DNA of 64,000 bases from Lentzea sp. NBRC 105346 (GTDB taxonomy: Bacteria; Actinomycetota; Actinomycetes; Mycobacteriales; Pseudonocardiaceae). The first letter of the stretch is position 1. Every line of letters begins with the position of its first letter. Shown here piece by piece: positions 29,955-41,900 of the stretch. The stretch lies in contig NZ_BSTQ01000001.1 in NCBI RefSeq assembly GCF_030269605.1, forward strand, positions 766,850 to 830,849. The letters run 5' to 3'. The notes under the pieces were generated by a model that saw nothing but the letters and a program-made list of their open reading frames with translations, was not told the DNA's origin and ran no database searches. The translations under genes were made by a program, and so were the position numbers.

Positions 29955-32900
29955 TCAGTAGATGCCGAACTCGTCACCGAGCAACTCGATGAGCTCGTCG
30001 TTGGTCGCGGCTTCCAGTTCGGTCACGCGGGGCCCGTCGCCGCACACCGCGAGCAGCCTGCGCAGGCGCCCGGCGGCCAGCTCTCGTTGTTCCTCGCCTG
30101 CCCCGGCGAGCAGGGCCTCGAGGCGGTCGAGCTCGGCGAGCACCGGACTCTCGTCGGGCATCAGCTCCGCGCGCAGGTGCTCGGCCAGCGCGGCAGGCGT
30201 CGGGTGGTCGAAGATCAGGGCGGACGTCAGCCGCAGGCCGGTCAGCGCGGCCAGCCGGTTGCGCAGCTCGACCGCCGTCAGCGAGTCGAATCCGAGGTCC
30301 TTGAACGGCAGGTCGGCCGCGATCCTCGCGGATGACGGGTGTCGCAGCACCGACGCGACGACAGGCCGGACGGCATCGAGCACCACCTCGCGTTGGTCCA
30401 CTTCGGACAGACCGACGAGTCGGCGTCCGAGGTCGGCGTACTCGTCCCTCGGCGGCGCCTCGGGTCCGGCCGGCTGGATCACCACGAACGTCTCGTCGTG
30501 GTCGAGCACCTCGCCGAGCGCGGTGAGCGCCAGCTCCGGGTCGAGGTCGGCGCCGCCGTGCCTGCGCACCGCCTCGTCGGCGACGCCCGCCCAGTGGCCC
30601 CAGGCGATCGAGGTCGCCACCAGGCCCTGCGCGCGACGATGCTGGGCCAGCGCGTCGAGGAAGGCGTTGCCCGGGGCGTAGTTCCCCTGTCCCGCGCGCC
30701 CTCGGGTGCCCGCGAACGAGGAGAACAACACGAACGCCGACAGATCCAGGTGGCGGGTGGCTTCGTGCAGGTTCACCGCCCCGGTCGCCTTGACCCGCAG
30801 CACCCGGTCCATCTGCTCGGACGACAAGGAGCCGATCAGCGCGTCGTCGAGCACGGACGCCGTGTGGATGACGGCGGTGAGCGGATGCTCCTCGGGCACG
30901 GTGGCGAGGGCGCCGGCCAGCAGCGCCCGGTCGGCCGGGTCGTCGACCAGGAGCAGGTTCTCCGCGCCGTTCTCGGTCAGCCAGCGCACGACGTCCCGGC
31001 CCGGCACACCGTCCGCGCCGGTGACGAGGATCGTGCCACGCGGCTGCCACTCCCGGATCGGCCGGCCGTCGAGCGGAGCGGGCACGAGCCGTCGTGCGAA
31101 CGTTCCTCCGGGCCGCACGGCGATCTCGCGTTCGCCGGCGGCGGCCGTCAGGACGTCGACCACCCGCCCGGCGGTGAGGTCGTCCGGTTGACCGGGCACG
31201 TCGAGCACGCCACGCCAGTTGTCCGGGTGTTCGGCCGCGACGACGGGCGCGAGGCCCCACACCATGGCCTGCGCGGGATTGACCACCGGATCGGAGTGAC
31301 CGGTCGTGACGGCGCCACTGGAAACGCACCACAGGGGAGCCTCGAGCCCGGCTTGCACCAGCCCGACCGTCGCGGCGAGTCCGCCGGGGACGTGCTCGGT
31401 GTGCGGCTCGCCGGAGAGTGCGAGCAGGGACACCAGTCCCGAGATCGGCTCCCGGACCTCCGGGATCGCGTTGACCCGGCGCACCTGTGCACCGCGCTCG
31501 GCGAGGGTCTGTTCGAGTCGCGTGGCCCACTCGGTGGCGCCGGGATCGTCGGGCTCCAGCAGCAGCCAGGTTCCCGAGATCGCGGCGGGCGCGGCCGGAT
31601 CAACCGGCTGCCAGTCCACTTTGTACCGAAGCGAGTCGGTCGAGGGCGCCGGCGTGCCCGGCCAGTAGCGTTCCCGTTGGAACGCATACGTGGGCAGGCC
31701 GACCCGCCGTCCGCCGGCGACGGCCGGGCCCCAGTCGACAGCGACACCGCGCACCCACAGTTCCGCGACCGACGTGAGGAACCGGTCCATCCCGCCGTCG
31801 TCGCGGCGCGAAGACCCGACCACGACGGAGTCCTCGACCGTGTCCTCCACGGCGGCGCTCAGCACGGGATGGGCGCTGGACTCGACGAAGACCCGGTAGC
31901 CGTCCGCGGCCAGTCGCCGGGTGGCGCGGTCGAACCGCACGGTCTGCCGCAGGTTCCTGTACCAGTACTCGGCGTCCAGCGAGCGAGTGTCGATCGGCTC
32001 GCCGGTCACCGTGGAGTAGAACGGAATCCGGGCTTCGCGCGGCCGGACCGGGGCGAGGGCGTCGACGAGTTCGGCGCGGATGCGTTCCACCTGAACGGAA
32101 TGCGAGGCGTAGTCCACGGGAATGCGTCGCAGTTGCAGCTCGTCGATCGCCGCGTTGTCACCCGACACCACGATCGAACCCGGTCCGTTCACAGCCGCCA
32201 CCGACAGGCGCGGATCGTCCGGCACCTCCGACACCACGGCCATTCCGCCGTGCCCGGCCAGCTCACGCGCGATCGCCTTGGCGCGCAACGCCACCACGCG
32301 CGCACCGTCCTCCAGTGACAGGGCACCGGCCACCACCGCGGCCGCGATCTCGCCCTGCGAGTGCCCGATGACGGCTTCGGGCTCCACGCCGTGCGACCGC
32401 CACAGTTCGGCCAGCGACACCATCACGGCGAACGAAGCGGGCTGGACCACATCGACGCGATCGAGAACCAGCGATCCGCGCACCACGTCCAGCAGCGACC
32501 AGTCCACGAACTCGGCGAGCGCCCGGTCGCAGGCGCGCATGCGGTCCGCGAACACGGGCGAGGACTCGAGCAGTTCCCGGCCCATCCCCGCCCACTGCGC
32601 GCCCTGGCCGGGGAACACGAAGGCGATCTTGCCCGCAGCCCGTGCCACACCACGGACAACGCGGTCGCCGAGCACGACCGCACGGTGGTCCAGCACGGAA
32701 CGCGTGGCCACCAGCGAGTACCCGATGTCGTGTGGATCGCCGTCCAGCGCACGCACCCGCTCCACCTGCGCCCGCAACGCCGCCTCGGTCCGGGCCGACA
32801 CGACCCACGGCACCACGTCCGGCCGCGTCGACTCGTGCTGTGTCGGTTCCTGGACCTCCGCAGGTACCGCCTCCAGGATCACGTGCGCGTTGGTGCCGCT

Positions 32901-35900
32901 GATCCCGAACGAGGACACCCCGGCGCGGCGCGGACGGTCGACGGCGGGCCACGGCTGAGGCTCGGTGAGCAGCCGGACCGCGCCCGCCGACCAGTCCACC
33001 TCGTGTGTGGGCTCCTCGACGTGCAGGGTCTTCGGGAGCCGGCCGTGGCGCAGGGCGAGCACCATCTTGATCACGCCGGCCGCACCGGCCGCAGCCTGTG
33101 TGTGCCCGAGGTTGGACTTCACCGACCCCAGCCACAACGGAACCGAACGATCCTGCCCGTACGTCGCCAGCAAGGCCTGCGCCTCGATCGGATCACCCAG
33201 CACCGTACCCGTCCCGTGCGCCTCCACCACATCAACGTCCGAAGTGGACAGACCAGCCGAAGCCAGCGCGGCCCGGATCACCCGCTGCTGCGACGGACCA
33301 TTCGGCGCCGTCAACCCGTTCGACGCACCATCCTGGTTCACCGCCGAACCCCGCACCACCGCCAACACCGGATGCCCCAGCCGACGCGCATCCGACAACC
33401 GCTCCAGCAGCACCAGCCCGGCCCCCTCCGCCATGCCGAAGCCGTCGGCGGTCGAGGAGAACGCCCGGCACCGGCCGTCGGCGGACAGGCCGCGCTGCCT
33501 GCTGAACTCCACCAGCGCGGCCGGCGTCGACATCACCGTGACGCCACCGGCCAGCGCGAGGGAACACTCGCCCCGCCGCAGCGACTGAACCGCCAGGTGC
33601 AGTGCCACCAGCGACGACGAACAGGCGGTGTCGACCGTGATCGCCGGGCCCTCCAACCCGAGCGCGTAAGCGATCCGGCCGGAGAGCACGCTGCCCGCGC
33701 TGCCGGTCATCGCGTAGCCCTCGACGTCGGCAGTGTCCCGCAGCAGCGCCGGATAGTCCTGGACGCTCACCCCCGCGAACACGCCGACATCGTTGCCCCG
33801 CAGCGAAGCGGGGTCGATGCCCGCGCTCTCGAAGGTCTCCCACGCGGTCTCCAGCAGCAACCGCTGCTGCGGATCCATCGCCAGCGCCTCACGCGGCGAG
33901 ATCCCGAAGAACGCCGCGTCGAACTCCGGCGCGTCGGACAGGAAACCACCGTCGCGCACGTAGCTGCGTCCCGGCGCGTCCGGATCGGGGTCGTACAGCT
34001 CGGTCAGGTTCCAGCCGCGATCACGCGGCAGGCCGGACACGGCGTCCGCACCCGACTCGAGCAGCCGCCACAGGTCTTCCGGCGATCGGACCCCACCGGG
34101 GAACCGGCAACCGATTCCCACGATGGCAACGGGTTCGTCCAGCGCGGCGGCGGGAACCACCACGTCCCGGGAGGCCGCCATGCCGTACTGCGTCGACCAC
34201 AGGTGGTCGGCCAGCAGCGCGGGTGTCGGGTAGTCGTAGATCAGGGTGGCGGGCAGCTTCTGGCCGGTCGCGAGACTCAGCCGGTTGCGCAGTTCGACGG
34301 CCGTCAGGGAGTCGAATCCCAGTTCCTTGAAGGCTCGGTCCGTTTCGACGCTTTCGGGTGAGGAGTGGCGCAGCACCGCAGCGACGTGCGGCCGTACGAG
34401 GTCGAGCAGCGCACGCCGTTGCTCCGCCTCGGACATGCCCGCCAGGTCAGGGTTCTCCTCATCCGGCCGGTGCTTCGGCATCAGGTCGCTGAGCAGCGGG
34501 ACGGGCCGGGTCGTCGCGAGGTCGTCCCACCGCGTGTTGATGACGGCGACGGTGGTCTCGTCGCGATCCAGGACCTGCCCCAGCGCCGTCAACGCGAGCT
34601 CGGGCGGGAAGCTCAGCAGGCCGCGCCTGCGGATCTGTTGCTCGGCCTCCGGTCCCGCGATGCCGCCACCGTCCCAGTGCCCCCAGGCGATCGAGGTCGC
34701 GACCAGGCCCTGCGCGCGGCGGTGGTGGGCCAGCGCGTCGAGGAAGGCGTTGCCCGGCGCGTAGTTGCCGTGACCGGCCAGGCCACACGTCCCCGCGATC
34801 GAGGAGAACAGCACGAACGCCGACAGGTCCAGGTCCTTGGTCAGCTCGTGCAGGTTCAGCGCGCCGCCCATCTTGACCCGCAGCACGCGGTCCATGGCCT
34901 CGGGCGTCACGTCGGCGAGCAGCGAATCCTCGAGCACGGCCGCGGTGTGCACAACCGCGGTCAGCGGATACTCGGGCGGGATGTCGTTCAGCACGGCCGC
35001 GAGCGCGTCACGGTCGGCCACGTCGCATTGGGCGAACGTGACCTTCGTGCCGAGATCCGCGAGCTCGGCCGAATGACCGGTGCGGCTCACCAGCACGAGA
35101 TGCTCCGCGCCCGCGTTCGCCAGCCAGCGCGCCACGTGCCCGCCGAGCGCCCCGGTGCCGCCGGTGACCAGGACCGTGCCGCGCGGCCGCCAGTCGCGCA
35201 CCGGCGGCCGGTCCGCGAGTGGGGCCGGCACCAGCCGGCGTGCGAACACGCCGTCGGCACGCACGACCAGCTCGTCCTCGCCGTGGGAACCGGTGATCAC
35301 CGCGACGGCACGCGTGGCCGCCTCGTCGGTGACCGGCCGCGGCACGTCGACCACGCCACCCCACCACCGCGGGTACTCGGCGGCGGCCACCCGCCCCAGC
35401 CCCCACAGCAACGCCTGCTCCGGGTTGGTCACCGCGTCGCCGGCCGCACCGGTCGTGACGCACCACAGCGGCGCGTCCGAGCCGAGCTCGTCGAGCTTCT
35501 GCAGGAGCGCCACGGTCGCGGCCGCACCCCGCGGCACCGCCGGAAAGTCCACATGCGACCGATCGTCCAACGCCAGCAGCGACACCACGCCGGTCACATC
35601 GCGCACGTCCGGTACCGACTCGACCACCCGCACGGTCGCGCCGCGATCGGCCAACGCGCGCTCGAGTGCGGCGGACCAGTCGTGCCCTCCGGGCGCGGTC
35701 ACCAGCAGCCACGTGCCGGACAGCCCGCGCGGCGACACCGGCACGGATTTCCAGCTGATCGCATAGCGCCAGGAGTCGACGACCGACCGCGGGCGCGGCA
35801 CCTCGACCCAGTAGCGCTGCCGTTGGAACGCGTAAGTCGGCAGGTCGACCAGGCGGCCACCGGCGACGGCGTCGCTCCAGTCCACCGGCACGCCCCGCAT

Positions 35901-38900
35901 CCACAGCTCGGCGGCCGACGCGAGGAACTGTTCCACGCCACCGGCATCGCGGCGCAAAGTTCCCACGACCACGGCGTCGTCCACGGTCTCCTGGATGTCG
36001 GACGTCAGCACCGGATGCGGCCCGACCTCGACGAAAGTCGAGAATCCCGCCGTGGCAAGGCCTTCGACGGCGGGCCGGAACCGCACGGTCTGCCGCACGT
36101 TGCGGTACCAGTACCCGGCGTCCAGCTCCGTCGTGTCCAGCCAGTCGCCCGTCACCGTCGAGAAGAACGGCACCCGCGAGGACGCCGGCGTGACCTCCAA
36201 CGCACTCAGCAGCTCGTCCCGGAACTCCTCGATGTGCGGGGAGTGCGACGGATAATCCACCGGGATCCGCTTACCCACCAACGCATCGACGTCACCCGAG
36301 ACCACGATCGACGACGGTCCGTTCACCGCGGCCACCGACAACCGCGGATCGTCCGGTAGCTCCGAGATCACGGCCATGCCGCCCCGGCCGGACAGCTTCC
36401 GCAGTACCCGGCTCCGCAACGCCACCATCCGCGCGCCGTCCGCCAGCGACACCGCACCGGCGACGACCGCGGCCGCGATCTCACCCTGCGAATGACCGAC
36501 AACGGCGTCCGGCTCCACACCGTAGGAACGCCACAGCGCGGCCAGCGACACCATCACCGCCCACAACGCGGGCTGCACCACATCCACCCGCTCCGTCTCG
36601 TCCAGGTCCAACGAAACGAACGGCGCAAGCGCCTCGGCGCACTCCCGCATCCGCGCCGCGAACACCGGCGAGGACTCCAGCAACTCCTTCGCCATCCCGG
36701 CCCACTGCGAACCCTGACCGGGAAACACGAACACCATCTTGCCCGCGGGGCGAGCGACCCTCTCCACGGTCCGGGCGTGCGGCACGTCGTTGGCCAGTGC
36801 CTCCAGCCCGTCCCGATCGGCGGCCAGCACCACGGCCCGATGCTCGAACTCGGACCGTCGCGCGAGCGAGAAGCCGACGTCCAGCGGACCCGCTTCGATC
36901 TCCAGCAGCCGTTTCACCTGATCCCGCAACGCATCGCGCGTCTTGGCCGACAACACCCAGGGCACACAGCGCGGCGATTCACCGACCGGTGCCACCGGCG
37001 GCGCGGGAGCCTGCTCGATGATCAGGTGCGCGTTGGTGCCACTCATTCCGAACGACGACACCCCGGCGCGGCGCGGACGGTCGGCGACGGGCCACGGCCG
37101 CGGCTCCGCCGGCACCTCCACCGAGCCGGCCGACCAGTCCACCTGATGGGTGGGCTCGTCGAGGTGCAACATCCCCGGCACCATCCCGTGCCGCAGTGCC
37201 GCCACCATCTTGATCACGCCCGCGACACCCGACGCGGCCTGGGTGTGACCGAGGTTGGACTTCACCGACCCCAGCAGCAGCGGCGTCGCACGATCCTGAC
37301 CATAGGTCGCCAGCAAGGCCTGCGCCTCGATCGGATCACCCAGCACCGTCCCCGTCCCGTGCGCCTCCACCACATCAACATCCGAAGTGGACAGACCAGC
37401 CGAAGCCAGCGCGGCCCGGATCACCCGCTGCTGCGACGGACCATTCGGCGCCGTCAACCCGTTCGACGCACCATCCTGGTTCACCGCCGAACCCCGCACC
37501 ACCGCCAACACCGGATGCCCGAGCCGACGCGCATCCGACAACCGCTCCAGCAGCACCAGCCCGGCGCCTTCGGACCAGCTCGTGCCGTCCGCCGCGGCGG
37601 CGAACGGCTTGCACCGCCCGTCCGGCGACAGTGCGCGCTGCCGGGAGAACTCGACGAAACCGCCCGGCGTGGCCAGGACGGCGACACCGCCCGCCAGCGC
37701 CAGCGAGCACTCCCCCGAGCGCAGCGACTGCGCCGCCAGGTGCAGTGCCACCAGTGATGACGAGCACGCCGTGTCGATCGTGACGGCTGGCCCTTCCAGT
37801 CCGAACGCGTAGGCGACCCGGCCGGACACGACGCTCGCGGCGGTCGCGGTGGCGCCGTAGCCCTCGGCCTCGCCGGGGGCGTCGTGCAACAGCAGGCCGT
37901 AGTCCTGGATGTTGGTGCCGGCGAACACGCCGGTCCGGCTGCCGCGCAGGGAAACCGGGTCGATGCCCGCCCGCTCGAACGTCTCCCACGCGGTCTCCAG
38001 CAGCAGTCGCTGCTGAGGATCCATCGCGACCGCCTCGCGCGGCGAGATGCCGAAGAAGCCGGCGTCGAACTCCGCGGCGTCGGACAGGAAACCTCCGTGC
38101 CGCACGTAGGACCGGCCGGATGCGTCCGGATCCGGGTCGTAGAGGCCGGCGAGGTCCCAGCCACGGTCGGCGGGGAACCCGGAGATGGCGTCGGTACCGG
38201 ACGCCACGAGCCGCCAGAGGTCGTCCGGCGACCGCACGCCGCCGGGGAACCGGCAGCCCATCGCGACGATCACGACCGGATCGTCCGAGGTCGCGGCCGG
38301 CACGACGGCTTCGCTCACCGCGCTGTCACCGCCGATCTCCGCACGCAGGTAGTCCGCCAGCGTCGCGGGCGTGGGATGGTCGAAGACCACCGTGGTCGGC
38401 AGCCGCAGCCCGGTCGCGGCGTTCAGCCGGTTGCGCAGCTCGACCGCGGTCAGCGAGTCGAACCCCAGCTCCTGGAACGCGCGATCCGCCGCGATGTCGT
38501 CCGCCGAGGCGTGGCCGAGCACCGCGGCGACGTGGGACCTGACCAGCTCGGTCAACCCGGTCGGCTGCCGGGCCGCGCCGGCCTCGGGGCCGACGACCCG
38601 CCGGGCCGGGCGCACCAGTCCCCGCAGCAGCGGGGACACCGGCTCGCGTCCCATGGGGTTCATCGCCACCAGCATCGGCCGGCTGGACGCGACCGCCCGG
38701 TCGAACAACGCGAGCGCGTGGTCGGTGGCGAGGCCGCGCCGGCGTTCGTCATCGCCGAGGTGCCCGGTCATCGCACTGGCCTGCGCCCACAGCCCCCACG
38801 CCACCGAGGTCGCGGGCAGCCCCCGGTGGCGCCGCTGCTCGGCGAGCGCGTCGAGGACCACGTTGGCCGCCGCGTAGCCGGCCTGCCCCGCGCCGCCGAG

Positions 38901-41900
38901 AACGCCCGCCGCCGAGGAGAACAGCACGAACGCGGCGAGATCCGCGTCCCGCGTCAGCTCGTGGAGGTTCCTGGCGCCCAACGCCTTCGGCCGCAGCACC
39001 GCGTCCAACCGGTCCGGGGTCAGCGACTCGATCACACCGTCGTCGAGCACGCCGGCCGCATGCACGACGGCGGTGAGTGGATGGTCCAAAGTGGACAAGA
39101 GTGCGGCCAGCTGGTCGCGGTCGGCGACGTCACAGGCTACGACCCGCGCGCCGGGCACGCCGGATTCCCCGCCGCTGCGGCTGGTCAGCACGATGTGCCG
39201 GATCCCGTGCCGCTCGACAAGATGGCGTGCCACGAGGCCGCCGAGCGTGCCGGTACCGCCGGTGATCAGGACCGTGCCGTCGGGATCGAGCGGCCGCGGC
39301 ATCGTCAGCACGAGCTTGCCGACATGCCTGGCCTGGCTCAGGTGCCGCAACGCCTCCGGCGCGCGGCGGACGTCCCAGGCCGTGACCGGCAGCGGGGTCA
39401 GCACACCGCGTTCGAAGAGGGCGAGCACTTCGGCCAGCAACTCACCGATGCGCTCCGGCCCGGCCTCGCTCAGGTCGAACGCCCGGTAGCCGTCGATCCC
39501 CTGCCGGATGTCGGTCTTGCCCATCTCCACGAACCGGCCGCCCGGCGCCAGCAGGGCCAGCGACGCGTCGACGAACTCGCCGGCCAGGCTGTTCAGCACC
39601 ACGTCAACCTTGCCGAACGCACGCGAGAACTCCGTGGTCCGCGAACTGGCGATGTGCCGGTCGTCCAGTCCCATCGCGCGCAGCGTGCCCCATTTGCCGG
39701 GACTGGCCGTGCCGTAGACCTCCGCGCCCCAGTGCCGGGCGAGCTGGACGGCGGCCATGCCCACACCGCCGGCGGCCGCGTGGACCAGCACCGACTCCCC
39801 CGCACGCAGCCCGGCGAGGTCACGCAGTCCGTAGTACGCGGTCAGGAACGCGACAGGCACCGCGGCCGCGTCGGCGAAGGACCAGCCCGCGGGCATGGGC
39901 ACGACCATCCGCGCGTCGGCCGTGGCCACCGGCCCGAACGCACCGTCGAATAGCCCCATCACGCGGTCGCCGGGGGTGAACCCGGTGACGCCCGGCCCGA
40001 CCTCCAGCACCACTCCGGCGCCCTCGCTGCCGACGCCCTCCTGACCCGGCACCATCCCCAGGCACACCACGACGTCCCGGAAGTTGACGCCCGCCGCACG
40101 CACGGCGACACGAATCCGCCCGTCCGCCAAGGGATCGAGCGGGCGGGGCACCGCGCGCAGCCCCTCGATACTGCCCGCCTCGACGACATCCAGCCGCCAT
40201 GGCTCAGCGGGCAGATCCAGCTCCCCCGAGGAGTCCTCGCGCACCAGCCGGGGCACCAGCACCTCGCCCGCACGGACCGCGAGCTGTGGTTCGTCGAGCG
40301 CGACCGCGGACCGCAACACGGCGAGCGACGCCTCGTGATCGTCGATGTCGGCCAGCACGAACCGGCCGGGGTGCTCCGACTGCGCCGAGCGCAGCAGGCC
40401 CCAGATCGCCGCGCCGTCCACATCGGACACTCCCTCGCCGGGCCGCGCGGCCGTGGTACCCCTGGTCACCACGACGAGCCGCGCCGATTCCGCAAGCGAG
40501 GACTGCACCAGATTCAGCGCCGCGTGCACCGAACGACAGGAGACGAACACGGCGTCCGACGCCGCAGCCGGGACCGGCACGGGGATCCAGTCGACCCGGA
40601 ACAACGCGTCGGGCCGGGTGAGCCGACCGGCATCGACCGGCCGGGTGACCAGCGAGCCGACCGTGACGAGCGGCCGGCCGGTCGTGTCGAAGGCCGCCAG
40701 CGACACCTGCTCACCCGTGGTCAGCCGGACCCGTGCCGCCGTGGCGCCGGACGCGTGCGCCGTCACGCCGTGCCACGAGAACGGCAACCGCAGCTCCGCC
40801 CCGTCCAGGGACAGCGCATGCAGCGCCGCGTCCAGCAACGCCGGATGGACGGTGACGGCGTCGACGCCGACGTGTTCGGGCAGAGCCACCTCGGCGAAGA
40901 TCTCGGTACCGCGCCGCCACACCGCACGCAGTCCCCGGAACGCCGGGCCGTAGCCATAGCCGGTCGCCGCCAACCGCTCGTACAGCCCGGTCACGTCCAC
41001 GCTCGCCGCGCCGGCGGGCGGCCACTCCGCGAGGTCGGCCGGAGGTACCGAGTCTTCGGCGGCGAGCACGCCGGTGGCGTGCCGGACCCAGCCGCCGTCG
41101 CCAGACGAGGCGTGGATGTCCAGCGATCGGCGTCCCGACTCGTCGGAGCCGACGACGACCTGCAGCCGGACCGGCTCGTTCCCGGGAATCACCAACGGTT
41201 TCTCGATGACCAGCTCGTCGACGAGCCCGCACCCGGCCTCGTCGCCCGCCCGCAGCGCGAGCTCCACGAACGCGGTGCCGGGCAGCACGACCTCGCCCGC
41301 CACCGCGTGGTCGGGCAACCAGTCGTGCGACAGCCGGCCCGTCAGCACGACGCCGTCGCCATCGGCGAGCCGGACGACCGTGTCCAGCAACGGTTTCCCG
41401 GCCGCGCCCAGCCAGAACCGCCGGTGCTGGAAGGCGTAGGCGGGCAGGTCCACGCGCCGTCCACCGGCGACGGCGTCCCGCCACGACACGGGAACACCGC
41501 GCGTCCACAGCTCGCCCGCGGAGGTCAGCCAGCGCCGCAGCCCGCCGTCGTCGCGGCGCAGCGACCCCACCGCGACGGCGTCCACGCCGGCCGCGTCGAA
41601 GGTCTCCTCGATGCTCATCGTCAGCACCGGGTGCGGGCTGACCTCCACGAACACCCGATGTTCCTGGCTCAGTGACCGGACCGCCCGCTCGAACAACACC
41701 GTCTGCCGCAGGTTGCGGTACCAGTACCCGGCGTCCAGCTCCGTCGTGTCCAGCCAGTCGCCCGTCACCGTCGAGAAGAACGGCACCCGCACGGAGGCCG
41801 GCGTGACGTCCAGAACATCCAGTAGTTCGTCACGGATGTCCTCCACGTGCGGCGAGTGTGACGCGTAGTCGACCGGGATCCGCTTACCCACCAACGCATC

